The translations under genes were made by a program, and so were the position numbers. From assembly GCA_003254905.1 (NCBI GenBank), contig QANU01113210.1, positions 124,001 to 188,000 on the forward strand: a stretch of 64,000 nucleotides of DNA. Direction: 5' to 3'. The DNA comes from Nissolia schottii (Eukaryota; Streptophyta; Magnoliopsida; Fabales; Fabaceae). The first letter of the stretch is position 1, and each line of letters begins with the position of its first letter. Shown here piece by piece: positions 13,814 to 24,995 of the stretch. The notes beneath the pieces were generated by a model, which was not told the origin of the DNA, did not search any database, and was given only the letters and a program-made list of their open reading frames with translations.

Positions 13814-14595
13814 NNNNNNNNNNNNNNNNNNNNNNNNNNNNNNNNNNNNNNNNNNNNNNNNNNNNNNNNNNNNNNNNNNNNNNNNNNNNNNNNNNNNNNN
13901 NNNNNNNNNNNNNNNNNNNNNNNNNNNNNNNNNNNNNNNNNNNNNNNNNNNNNNNNNNNNNNNNNNNNNNNNNNNNNNNNNNNNNNNNNNNNNNNNNNNN
14001 NNNNNNNNNNNNNNNNNNNNNNNNNNNNNNNNNNNNNNNNNNNNNNNNNNNNNNNNNNNNNNNNNNNNNNNNNNNNNNNNNNNNNNNNNNNNNNNNNNNN
14101 NNNNNNNNNNNNNNNNNNNNNNNNNNNNNNNNNNNNNNNNNNNNNNNNNNNNNNNNNNNNNNNNNNNNNNNNNNNNNNNNNNNNNNNNNNNNNNNNNNNN
14201 NNNNNNNNNNNNNNNNNNNNNNNNNNNNNNNNNNNNNNNNNNNNNNNNNNNNNNNNNNNNNNNNNNNNNNNNNNNNNNNNNNNNNNNNNNNNNNNNNNNN
14301 NNNNNNNNNNNNNNNNNNNNNNNNNNNNNNNNNNNNNNNNNNNNNNNNNNNNNNNNNNNNNNNNNNNNNNNNNNNNNNNNNNNNNNNNNNNNNNNNNNNN
14401 NNNNNNNNNNNNNNNNNNNNNNNNNNNNNNNNNNNNNNNNNNNNNNNNNNNNNNNNNNNNNNNNNNNNNNNNNNNNNNNNNNNNNNNNNNNNNNNNNNNN
14501 NNNNNNNNNNNNNNNNNNNNNNNNNNNNNNNNNNNNNNNNNNNNNNNNNNNNNNNNNNNNNNNNNNNNNNNNNNNNNNNNNNNNNNNNNNNNNNN
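13814..14595. other. assembly gap (782 N)
   Basis: A continuous run of N. The preceding homopolymer and the following GC-rich sequence suggest the assembly failed at a repeat. Any open frames spanning it are artefacts. Confidence 0.99.
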
Positions 14596-14599
14596 CTGC

Positions 14600-15068
14600 C
14601 CGCACCTCCACCCACCACACCCGCGCCTCCACCCCACCCCACTCCTAGAAGACTATCCACAGAGACAGAGAGACAAAGCAATGGAATGATCTTTGCAACG
14701 TAGTGCACAACTTCTATCTCATTGCTGAATGCACATCCCAACACATGCCGGAAGCAAAAGAGTGCAGAGCTAACCACAATTGCTTCTATGAATGCTAGAA
14801 CGACGACGGCACGAACGGCGTCTCGAGCTGCCTTGGGTCTTCCTGCCCCTAATTCGTTCGAAACCCAGGTGCTGCAAAAAAGGAACGTGGCACAGTTTTC
14901 ATCTTAACATCGTCGTGCGCATAAATGAGTAGTAGGGAATTTCAATTCCGAAGTTCTATTCGTATTTTGGCACAAATAGACAGAGACACATGGAATGGAG
15001 CATACCTGACTGCAGCACCAACCCCATAAGGAATGACTAGCAGCTCAAATGACCACCACTCCAAACCG
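14600..15068 (-). pseudogene. MATE/DETOXIFICATION efflux transporter fragment
   Basis: On the minus strand a first exon piece (about 15068-15006) reads EWWSFELLV directly followed by IPYGVGAAVS. It ends at a GT donor and splices in frame to a second piece starting at 14871 (TWVSNELGAGRPKAA), which continues through SALFCFRHVLG and IPLLCLSVSVDSLLGV to about 14640. These are hallmark stretches of plant MATE antiporters, 12-TM transporters of about 480-500 residues. The stretch that normally separates the first two motifs is missing, an internal deletion of roughly 25-30 residues. After SLLGV the sequence becomes GC-rich, non-MATE DNA that runs into the gap. GC-rich blocks on both sides look like inverted copies of each other (14596-14640 and about 15068-15115), so this may be a fragment captured by a transposon. 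Homology is strong; that it is non-functional is inferred from the deletion and truncation. Confidence 0.83.
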
Positions 15069-15579
15069 CGCGGGTATGGTGGGGTGGAAGCGCGGGGGTG
15101 GTGCGGGTAACGACAGGGAGACTGTTTTTTTTTTTTTTTTTTACAGGCAGGTCATAAAAATTCGGGTCGGGTCATGGGTTTTTGCGGGTTATGCCACGTG
15201 GTATCCCGCGTGGCGCGCCGCATCAGCGCCGAGTCAGCACCTGACACGTCCACGTCAGCACAGTCAACTCTCATACATCTCCAGGGACTAAAACCAAACT
15301 TTTCAATTTTTCAGGGACTAAAACTTCTATATAGGGACTAAAACCAAACTTTTCAATATTACAGGGACTAAAAACTTAATTAACCCATTTAAATTTTTCA
15401 TATCTTATTGTAAAGGGTAATAATCCTCCTCCTTATCCCACTTAGTGAGGGGTATAACAAGTATTCATCTCCAATATTACCCGTGAAAAATGAAACTTTC
15501 CCTCTATATTTGTCCCGTCAAGGGTGGCGGCTGGCAGGTGACACGGTCGTGCCTACTTGACATATAGCATGTATATACT
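15069..15579. other. repeat-derived spacer with GGGACTAAAACC motifs
   Basis: Contains a GC-rich block, a poly-T tract (about 15125-15142) and three spaced copies of GGGACTAAAA (15280-15380). This style is typical of the terminal regions of legume Mutator-like elements. It may be the right end of the element that carries the MATE fragment, with the left end hidden in the gap. No gene. Confidence 0.45.
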
Positions 15580-16872
15580 CTTTTTAAGTTTAGCAAAATG
15601 ATCCGGTTAGTACTCATGTTGGTATCTAAAAATATTTAGTATCACAATAGTTCTTGTAAAATTTAAATATCGTTCATGTTAGTCCTTTCGTTCAAAACAG
15701 CCGTGACAGAGGGTGACATTCCATTAACATTTCTCCTCTTCTAGTCACTCACATCAAACTCAAAATGATGTTATTTTAGACAACCAAAAGAACGTCATTT
15801 TGCACGCAGAGATCAAATTGGGCATATTGACTTTTTTCAATGACTAATTTGGACAATCTCCTTATCTCCATCCCTTTCTTCTTCTTCCCCCATCTCTACC
15901 CCCACATTCACCCCACAACACGACCACAACACTCAACATCTCATTTCCTCTTCCTCAGCCACTCCTCAACTCACCCACTACCACCCTTACCCTTACCCCT
16001 ACCCCAGCACCCCACAACCAATCAATTTCTTCTTCGTTCCCCATCTATCTCCATCCCCACCACTACCTAACCCCACTGCCACCACCTCCATCATATCCAT
16101 CCTAACCTACACCACCCAACCCCTATAATTTTCATAGTCTTCCCCACTTTCACCACACCCTCCCTCACCATCCCCACCACACACTATCCTCACCATCGAA
16201 CTCCCAACAACCAACCTCAGCCAAACCCCAAAACCTTAGATCCAGAATCTTCCTCCTCCCCTCACTGACTCCACCTGGACCACCTCCACCCTTTTGGATT
16301 TGACCACCAAAAGCCCAACCATGTTGCCTTTGAATTTTGGGTGTTTCTTATGATTTTTACTATTTTAACTTCTATTTTGTTGATTTTGTGTGAGATTGCA
16401 GGAAAATTAGAGAAGTGAAGAGTGTGGTAGTTATGGAGTGCAATAATGGTGGCGGAATGATTGTGGTTTTGGGTTCGATGGTGGTGGTGGGGACATGTTG
16501 GGAATGGGTGTGGGAAAAGAAGGGCTGCCATTAAAGTGGTGATGGTGGGATTGGGTGGTGTTGGCGGGGTAAGTGTGTGAGTAGTGGAGGAAGAGGAAGA
16601 GGAAGAAGAAATGACTGGAGATAAGGAGGTTGCCAAAGTTGGTCCCTGAAGAAAGTCGTTGTGTCCAACTTGATTCCTAAGTCTAAAATGACATTGTTTT
16701 AAGCTTTGGGGTGAGCGATTAGGAGAGAGGAGAGAGGTTAATGGAAACGTCACATTTCGTCATAGTTGTTTTGGATAAAGGGACTGACTTAGGCAACGTC
16801 CAAATTTTACAAGGACTATTGTGCCACAAATTTTTTTTAGGGACCAACTTAAATGTTAGCTTAAAAAAGATA
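15580..16872. mobile_element. long-TIR (Mutator-like) non-autonomous element
   Basis: The first about 150 bp (for example TATCACAATAGTTCTTGTAA near 15650, then CCATTAACATTTCTCCTCTT) are mirrored by the complement of the last about 150 bp (GGCACAATAGTCCTTGTAAA in complement near 16820, then CCATTAACCTCTCTCCTC). Weaker inverted similarity continues inward to the CTCCTTATCTCCA / TGGAGATAAGGAG pair near 15858 and 16617. The interior is C-rich on one side and G-rich on the other and encodes nothing recognisable. Very long TIRs suggest the Mutator superfamily; a 9-bp target duplication was not found. Confidence 0.65.
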
Positions 16873-17129
16873 TTTTTCCCGCGTTGGGGTTTTTAATGAG
16901 AAGGCATATACTTATCTATAGAAAAACTTAAAATGATATTTGAACAACTACAAGTATTGACAATCCAAAAATCACACACTCACAAAGGTGTGGGGTCTAC
17001 CATTCTCACGATATTTTCCCTCTTTCTATGGTAGATCTCACACCTCTACTGCGAGGCAAAACAACCTACCTCAGATCATCCTAAAGGAAAGAATGCACAA
17101 GTAAGGGAGCTTTATCAAACTAAAGAACC

Positions 17130-17466
17130 TCAAAAAAGAAAGACCGTGACTCACGTGGGCCAACCCATTGGCTACTATATTAGCTTCTCTGAAAACATGT
17201 TAAAGACGAATAACTTAATCTTTTGCCAAAAAATTACGAATACGATCTACAATAAAAGCAAGATACACGCGACTAGAGCAAGGCTAAATTAAATTGAGGG
17301 CACATTTAGAGTCACAGTCAACCCGCACCCAACGAAAGCCAAAACGCCAAGAAGCAAACAATATGTGAAAGATACCCACAATTCCTCCAAAGAAATTTTC
17401 TAAATGGTAGCATAGCTCTTTTCGTTTAACAAAGGTTAATGAAGTATAGCAAGTCGAGAGGCTCAT
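17130..17466 (-). pseudogene. RNase H-like (LINE-type RVT_3) relic
   Basis: Minus-strand translation gives FASWRFGFRWVRVDCDSKCA, then after frame breaks VFREANIVANGLAHVSHGL. The pair of motifs (W..GF..V.V..DS..A and H.FREAN..AN.LA) matches the C-terminal RNase H-like domain common in plant LINE-derived sequence. Stops and a frameshift separate the two halves, so this is a dead fragment. The rest of the retroelement is not seen nearby. Confidence 0.65.
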
Positions 17467-17782
17467 TTGAAGAATATTAAAAGCTATAATTTATTTAAAA
17501 ATTCAACAAAGTTGTAAAGGCTTGTAATCGATATTTATTGTTTGCTTACTAAATCTAAATCAAGGACTTTATCATTTATACACCCCACGTTGGTATGTTG
17601 TTTCCATACTAATTTGGTAGCTTCGTTAGTTAATCATATAAAAATTAGCATACCAAAAACATAAGAAGTATCCAACCACATCATATTGCGGCAAAGAAGT
17701 CTTCTAGTTAGGACAATATGTCACATTGTACTAAGGCCAAGTTTTCTTAAAGTCAATAGGAAAAAGAAAGGAAAAAAAAAAA

Positions 17783-17885
17783 AGTCAAGACACGAGTTTA
17801 TGATATCTTATCCCCTAACTCAAAAAAAAAAATGAAAAGAAAAAAAGTCAGGCCACGAGGTTATGATATCTTATCCCCTAACTCA
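17783..17885. repeat. two-copy promoter-proximal direct repeat
   Basis: AGTCAAGACACGAGTTTATG and AGTCAGGCCACGAGGTTATG each start a near-identical block ending ATATCTTATCCCCTAACTCA, spaced about 63 bp apart. The pair lies about 100-200 bp upstream of the P450 copy 2 start codon, so it may affect promoter spacing; that is inference. Confidence 0.75.
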
Positions 17886-17981
17886 TTGATTTTGCTGAGC
17901 ATGTGACCTGAGGCTATAGAGCCATATATTTCCGTATTCAAAAGAAACTAGCAAGCGAAGAAAATATTGCAGCTAATAACC

Positions 17982-19748
17982 ATGGACTATCTTGCAGTTC
18001 TTTTACTAATTTCCTTTGTGTGGGTAAGCATTCATGTTCTCATCTCCAATTTAGGAATCAAAACACCAAAATCCCTCAAACTCCCACCAGGTCCCAGACC
18101 TTTCCCTATCATAGGAAACATCTTAGAACTTGGTACCCAACCTCACAAAGCAATTGCTAAGCTTTCTCAAACGTATGGACCCATAATGAGTCTTAAGCTT
18201 GGTACCATAACCACCATAGTCATTTCCTCTCCACAATTAGCAAAAGAAGTACTCAATAAAAATGACCAAATCTTCTCTAATAGGAAAATCCCTGACACTG
18301 TTAAAGCACTTGATCACCACATGTTTTCAATGGTATGGCTGCCACCGACAACGCAGTGGAGAAATCTTAGGAAACTTTGTGCAACCAAAGTGTTCTCTTC
18401 CCAAAAGCTTGATTCTACGCAAGCTATTCGCCAAAGGAAGGTGCAAGAATTGATGGATCATGTGAAGGAAAAGTGTGATAAAGGTGAAGCTTTGGATATC
18501 GGTGAGGCTTCATTTACGACCGTGCTTAATTCCATATCAAACACTTTCTTCTCTTTGGACGTAGCTCATTACTCTTCGGAAAAGTCCCAAGAGTTCAAGG
18601 AAATTATTTCAGGTATGATGGAAGAAGCTGGAAGGCCTAATGTTGTGGATTTTTTCCCAATCTTTCGTCAGTTTGATCCACAAGGTGCACGTGCAAGAAT
18701 GAATAGTTATTTTGAAAAGGCATTTGCATTTTTTGATGCCATTGTAGAAGAAAGATTGAGCTCAAGAGGTTTAGAGATAGAATCCAACACGTGCAAAGAC
18801 GTGTTAGATTCTATGTTGGAACTCATGTTCAAAGACAATTCACAAATGAACCGCTCTCAAGTATTGCATTTGTTTCTGGTATGTATCTTTTTCAATACCA
18901 AATAGGATAAATTAAGCTAACCTCACTCAAGGTTCAATGAAATTATATTAGTTCCTTATCTATTTATCCAGGGCAGACATCCCCTAATTATAATAGAGTT
19001 AGAAGTTATTTGTCATTAAAGTGTTTTATTCACTATGTCCATCACACTTTCACACCGTAGATTTGAGTAATACGCCAATTTGTTAATACATCAGCTTATA
19101 TATGTCATCATTTGAGCTATTACTATATAATGTTATCAGGATTTGTTTGTGGCGGGAATAGACACTTCATCGAGCACCATAGAATGGGCAATGGCAGAGC
19201 TATTGAAAAACCCAGAAAAACTAGAAAAAGTGAGAATAGAGCTTCAACAAATTTTTGGCAAAGGTGAACAACAAATTGAAGAATCGCATATCTCAAAGCT
19301 TCCTTTTCTAAGAGCTGTGGTGAAGGAAACTCTACGCTTGCACCCAGCAGCCCCATTTTTAGTGCCACACAATTCAGAAATTGATGTTGAACTATGTGGT
19401 TACATGGTGCCTAAACATGCACAAATTTTAGTTAATGTGTGGGCTATGGGAAGAGATTCAAGTATTTGGACAAACCCAAATGAATTCATGCCTGAAAGGT
19501 TCTTGGAGAGTGAGATTGATTTTAAAGGCCAAGATTTTGAGTTAATTCCTTTTGGTTCTGGAAGAAGGATTTGTCCCGGACTGCCATTGGCATATAGGGT
19601 TATACACATTGTGTTAGCTTCTCTTCTATATGGCCATGATTGGAAGCTCTTGGATGGGTTAAACGCAGATGACATAGATATGTCTGAGAAATATGGTATT
19701 ACCTTAAATAAGGCACAACCTCTCCATGTTATTCCCATTCAAGCATAA
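17982..19748 (+). CDS. CYP76-type cytochrome P450 (copy 2), two exons
   Basis: Exons are 17982-18878 and 19140-19748, with a short 261-bp phase-0 intron; the product is 501 residues. The start ATG again sits in CCATGG. Motifs: hydrophobic anchor, PPGP, WRNLRK in the C-helix, AGIDTS at the I-helix, ETLR (362-365) at the K-helix, PERF, and FGSGRRICPG with the heme-ligand Cys444. It is very similar to copy 1 (both begin MDYLA) and lies in the same orientation about 4.7 kb downstream, so the two are a recent tandem pair. The function is presumably ER-bound oxidation of a terpenoid or other small lipophilic substrate, as for CYP76 members. No disabling change was found. The intron is five times shorter than that of copy 1, implying later insertions in copy 1. 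Confidence 0.94.
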
Positions 19749-21214
19749 TAGTATCGTAGAGGTTGTGGTGGAGAGTGATGGCAGCAGGCTTTTCAGTTGT
19801 CATGACGGCAAGTGAGTTTTGGTGTTGTGGCGAAGAGAATAATAGTGGTCGTGGTAGATGGCAGGGCAAATGAGCAAGCGGAGATAACAAAACAGAAAAA
19901 ATCCTAGAAAGAAATTAAAACAGAAGATGCATATCGTGTAGTGACAAAACAGAAAAACCAAACAACGCATACTGGAACATGCAAGCCAAACAAATTTTCT
20001 CACCCTTGCTCATGGTCACTATAGTCCTTTTTTCACCTGCTTATTTGTTTTCTTTTTTTTTTTGCTGCTTGTAGCTTGTGTTTTTATTTATTTATTTTTC
20101 TTCAAACTTTGAAATAATATTGGTTCTTCATCTGATGCTATTTTCTCCTTTTTTACTAATGTCTTTTTGTTATAAATTTCGTCTTCCTCAGACGATAATG
20201 TGTTTATTGTATGCTACTATACTTTCTTTTCTTTGTTGCTTGCACCAATGGAAATTCATCATTTATGGTATCAATTGTGATTCTGTAAAACCAAAGTTAC
20301 ACAAATCAAAACTAATCACAAATATACATATATTTTTTTAAGGATATTAAATAAAATTAAAACGCAAACATTTGATCCTAATCAAGGCTCATAATCATTT
20401 GTTGAAGCAACATGTATATAACACCTTTCTTTGCAACCAATTTCTGGCTTTTTTTCAATCTTACTACCTTGAATGCTAGTTTCTTATGCTTGTTAAACCT
20501 AACACTAACGCACGAATCTGACAAAAGAAAACAATTGCTATCCATTATAGCACACAAGGACCACTTAACCAAAGTAATCAAATATGGAGAATACAAAGAT
20601 GTAAGGGTGAGCTTAAAAATACAAATATACATATATATAATGATAAATATGCCTTAATGCTCGTAACTATTGTGGTAAAAGAATTAATAATCCAATTAGA
20701 TGGTTACACAATTAATTTGAATGATCTAAATTTAAAATGTGAAAAAATTAATTAGAGACATTAATTTTAAATTTCAAATCAAAAGCTAACTTGAGAGTGT
20801 AATCAAAAGTGACAATATAAGTACCTGTTTCATCTATGTTGAGCTTATATCTGTCATTGATTTGTTAAATATGTGATTCATCTTTGGATTCTTTTCTTGG
20901 TAATGGTACTAGGTTACTCCACGAACTTTCTTCAAAATGTCAATGTCATCATCAAACAAATGCTTCCTTAAAATTAAGCCTAAAATAGAAAATCTCATAT
21001 TACAAAGTAAATTAATTCTCCTTCGGAGAACATACACCTCATGAACTAGAGCTTAATTTTAAAACTAATTACTTGAAAAGTCAAGTTTTCTTAAAATATG
21101 GGACCACATAACTACATAATTTTGTAAAATTTCTACAAGAGACTTTTAAATACACTTAGTCAAAAACAATGTTCTAGACTTCCATTTAAGGTAAATCATA
21201 ATTATGTAAGTCAT
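19749..21214. other. intergenic between convergent P450 genes
   Basis: No supported gene. It separates copy 2 (+) from the converging pseudogene copy 3 (-). Confidence 0.5.
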
Positions 21215-21441
21215 ATGCTTGACGTGCATGTAACGTGCAATGTCACGTGCCAATTTTGTGTAGACACGTGACCTATTACATAGTCAAGTTAACTGTCATG
21301 TCAACAAGTTAACAGTTCAACTTGACGGCAGTGATTAAATTTTACAAAAAAAAATTTGTTAGAGACTATTTTCTAACAAAAATATTTCTAAAAATATAAC
21401 ACAAAATTTGTAATTTTCCAAAGATTAAAAACATATTTTAC
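21215..21441. mobile_element. half of a TIR element, shared with copy 4 flank
   Basis: The block with ACGTGCAATGTCACGTGCCA, GTAGACACGTGACC and AAAGATTAAAAACATATTTT closely matches the right part of the complete foldback element at 27978-28315. Both lie at the same distance downstream of duplicated P450 stop codons. Here the left arm is diverged or lost. It therefore inserted before the segmental duplication. Confidence 0.65.
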
Positions 21442-22767
21442 ATTTTTTTTTTTCATTGTTTGCCTTTATGCTTGAATGGGAATAACATGGAGAGGTTGAG
21501 TCTTATTTAAGGTAATACCGTATTTCTCAGACATATCCATGTCCTCTGACTTTAACCCTTCTGGGAGCTTCCAATCATAGTCATATAGAAGAGAAGCTAA
21601 CATAATGTGCACAGTCCTATAAGCCAGTGGCAATCCAGGACACATCCTTCTTCCAGCTCCAAAAGGAATTAGCTCAAAATCTTGGCCTTTAAAATCAATC
21701 TCACTCTCCAAGAATCTTTCAGGTATAAATTCATTTGGTTTTGTCCAAAGACTTGAATCTCTCCCCATAGCACATACATTAACTAGAATTTGTGCATGTT
21801 TAGGCACCATGTAACCACATATTTCAACATCACTGTTTGACTTGTGTGGCAATAAAAGTGGGATAGGTGGGTGCAAGCGAAAAGTTTCCTTCACCAGAGC
21901 TCTTAAAAAGGGAAGTTTTACAATATGTGATTCTTCAATTTGTTGTTCCCTTTTGCCAAGAATTTGTTGAAGCTCTTGTCTAACTTTTTCTAATTTTTTT
22001 GGGTTTTTTAGTAACTCTGCCATTGCCCATTCTATAGTGCCTGATGTTGTGTCTATTCCTACCACAAATAAATCCTGATACCATGTACAATAAAAATAAA
22101 GTTATACTGATAACATTATGTACTAATAACTCAAATGATGACATTTATAAGCTGATGTATTAACAAACTAACGAAGAATTGTTTTCTGCGGACCTCATGG
22201 CATCTACTTTTACCTGTTACAAAAAAATCAACTTCAACCATTTCATGTTAAGTTCATGCCTACCATTAATTGCCCGGGATGGTGGCAGAAATCGGACGAG
22301 GGAGTAAAAAAATAATAAAATATATTATCAAATAAATATTAATATATATATATACTAACATACAAATATAAATAATTTTAATTAAGAAAAAATAAATATA
22401 AATTTATTATTGTTGAATGTTTGATATGTTGAATGAATAATACGATGCAATGTTTCATAATTATATTAGAAGAAAAAAAATGTGATTCAATTCATAAGTT
22501 CATAGTAACTAGAATAGTTAGAACTATATTGTAATGTGTTTATTTAATTGTTCGATACCATCTTTTTACTATACTGCTAAAACTGTACAGAATTCAAGTT
22601 TAAATTTAATTAGAATTATAGCAAACAAGAAGTTAAATCTAATAGTAATTCCTTTATATTTAAAAATGTTAAGTAATTAAAATCAAAAAGTACATAATTT
22701 AAAGGGGTGCAGAACCAAGAAACAAAACAAGCCACTAAATTATCAAACATTTCTATTCCAAATATGC

Positions 22768-22768
<1 letters not shown>

Positions 22769-22806
<38 letters not shown>
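22769..22806. repeat. (AT)n microsatellite
   Basis: About 19 AT units in the intron of P450 copy 3. The paralogous intron of copy 4 has its own, separately expanded AT tracts at a different place (29168-29233). Confidence 0.95.
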
Positions 22807-22810
<4 letters not shown>

Positions 22811-23061
22811 TTTGGAAATTCATGAGGGTCATAATCTCTGCATACCCCTTAAAACCGTCTCAGTTAATCACGCAACGTGATCAGTACCTTCGTGGATTTA
22901 GCATGTGATTACACCATTAGTTCAACAATAATTGAAATCTTCTTATATTCGCACATATTGCCTTTATGGAAAATATAACTTGCATAGACATATTTTCTTG
23001 AGTAAATTACACTGACTTTTTTTAAAAGTTTAATGACATTATACTGACTCTGTTCTGTAGG

Positions 23062-23229
23062 GATAAGTGTTATTACACAAAAAATGAGCTTGTTAAAGAA
23101 ATTGGTGAGCTAGCACTGCAACTTGGGATTTTCAAGGAAAATAGGGTTAAGTGTTCATTGAATCTTCACGATTTGACAAAGGCTGATGCATTAGGCATAC
23201 TAGCTAGGGGGATTTATAGGCCTTTGTAA
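23062..23229 (+). pseudogene. antisense exon-like coding fragment of unknown origin
   Basis: A splice-acceptor-like TCTGTAG precedes 55 open codons ending in TAA. The peptide starts DKCYYTKNELVKEIG and ends TKADALGILARGIYRPL. Its composition (no low complexity, natural residue usage) and its acceptor suggest the terminal exon of an unrelated gene carried into the P450 intron. It lies on the strand opposite to the P450. A second copy with an indel lies at 29893-30064. I do not recognise the parent gene. Confidence 0.55.
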
Positions 23230-23304
23230 GAGTTAGATAATATTTGTTATTAAGGTATATTATTTGTTGTATACTTTATATTTTTCCAAATAATAGACTT
23301 TATA

Positions 23305-23764
23305 AGGGGAAAATACATATATATGGTTTTCAATGGGGGCAAATCCGAAAATATGGACGGAATAAAAAAATTACGGATGTATGGGCGAGGTGCATGAAAT
23401 CGGACCACGTTTGGCCGATTTCAGAACGAAAAAAAAAAAAAACCGGGGCTGAAATCGGCCCAGGGACAGCCGATTTCAGCCCCATTTAAAAAAAAGAAAA
23501 AAAGAAAAGGGGGCTGAAATCGGCTGAGGGGCAGCCGATTTCACCCCCATTTTTAAAAAAAAAAAAGGGCTGAAATCGGCTGCCGGCTGCCCCTCAGCCG
23601 ATTTCACCCCCATTTTAAAAAAAAATAAATAAATAATAAAGGGGCTGAAATCGGCCCAGGGGCAGCCGATTTCAGTTCCGGATTCCCATACAATCGTAAT
23701 TTCTTTGCAATGACCACATTTTGGAAAATAAATTTTAAGAGGGCAATATACATGTAAAAAAACC
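23305..23764. mobile_element. 460-bp insertion with five alternating hairpins
   Basis: It is flanked by ACTTTATA at 23297-23304 and 23765-23772, while the paralogous intron of copy 4 (near 30130) lacks it. The interior has ten copies of a GAAATCGG-type word in strictly alternating orientation (about 23398 to 23672), forming five potential stems of the form TGAAATCGGC...GCCGATTTCA. Their loops (such as CCAGGGGCA) are short, and A-rich linkers separate the hairpins. No open frame of interest. The 8-bp duplication suggests a DNA transposon; the termini show only weak inverted similarity. Confidence 0.75.
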
Positions 23765-24995
23765 ACTTTATAACTCTTTATAACTCTCTTTTATATATAA
23801 GAGAGGGTCATAGAAAGATTGTAGAGTTTGTTATACATATGAAAATATGAGACATAACGAAAAACACCTTAATAACAAACGCAAATAATTTTGTTATGGT
23901 CAGGGAATATTAACTAGTGTTGTTTGGACAAATAAATAGAGAAAGTCATTGTAATTTTATTGAATCTTACGTGAGATCAGTATAATTTATCCTATATATT
24001 TTCTTCTCACAATATATGTTATGATCTTGATTATTTATTTATTTATTCATTTAATAAAAAAAAACCTTGAATTTGGATAGTCAAGAAGATACTAACCAGA
24101 AACAAATGCAATACTTCAGAGCGACTTATTTGAGAATTGTCTTCCAACATCAATTCTAACATAGAATCTAACACGTCTTTGCACACCTTAGTTTCTATCT
24201 CCAAACCTCTTGAGCTCAATCTTTCTTCTACGAAACCATCAAACAAAGTAATTATCTTTTCAAAATAACCATCCATTCTTGCACGTGAACCTTGTGGATC
24301 AAGCCGACGAAAGATTGGGAAAAAATCTACAACATTAGGCCTTCCAGCTTCTTCCATGATACCCCAAATAATGTCCTTGAACTCTTGGGACTTATCAGAA
24401 CTATAATGAGCCAAATCTAAAGAGAAGAAAGTGTTTGATATGAAATTTAGCACGGTTGTAAAAGTAGCCTCACCAATATCCAAAGCTTCACCTTTCTTGC
24501 ACTTTTCCTTGATATAATCCATCAACTCTTGCACCTTCCTTTGGCGAAGTGCTTGTGTAGAGTCAAGCTTTTGTGATGAGAACACTTTGGTTGCACAAAC
24601 TCTTCTGAGGTTCCTCCATTGAGTAGTTGGTTGCATCCATGCCACTGAAAATGTAAGGTGATCAAGTGCTTTAAGGCAATCCGGGACTCTCCTATTAGAG
24701 AAGATTTGGTCATTTTTTTGGAGTACTTATTTGGCTAATTGTGGAGAGGAAATTACCATGGTGATTATGGTACCGAGCTTAAGACTCATTATGGGTCCAT
24801 AAGTTTGAGAAAGCTTAGCAAGTGCCTTGTGAGGTTGGGTACCAAGTTCTAAGATGTTTCCTATGATAGGATAAGGTCTAGGCCCTGGTGTCAGTTTGAG
24901 AGATTTTGGTGTTAATTTGATGCCTAAGTTGGAGACGAGTGCATGAATGCTTGCAACACACAGGAAATTAAAAGAAGAAGTTGAAGATAGTCCAT

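Larger units (their letters stand above)
21466..24995 (-). pseudogene. CYP76-type P450 pseudogene (copy 3)
   Basis: Exon 1 spans 24995-24097 and exon 2 22074-21466, with a 2,022-bp intron. Most of the protein is recognisable: C-helix TTQWRNLRR, I-helix GIDTTSG, ETFR, PERF and FGAGRRMCPG. Two lesions in exon 1 disable it. Relative to copy 4, one base is missing near 24951-24963, shifting the frame about 12 codons after the ATG. The codon at 24727-24729 (minus strand) is TAA where copy 4 has GAA. The hinge also reads TPGP instead of PPGP. Exon 2 is fully open. The intron contains an antisense exon-like fragment (23062-23229) and a hairpin-rich insertion (23305-23764). It is a paralogue of copy 4 by segmental duplication. 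Confidence 0.9.

Noticed and set aside
13732..14777. Long open frames of about 290-340 codons on both strands across the N block
   Set aside because: They consist mainly of undetermined bases. Only the MATE-like residues right of the gap have meaning.
16262..16753. Minus-strand open frame of 163 codons
   Set aside because: It lies inside the long-TIR element and is driven by the G-rich/C-rich strand bias (Ser/Thr/Pro runs), not by a protein.
23398..23672. CRISPR-like array
   Set aside because: The repeated word alternates in orientation and the spacers are A-rich and non-unique. The host is a plant and the block lies inside a transposon-like insertion.
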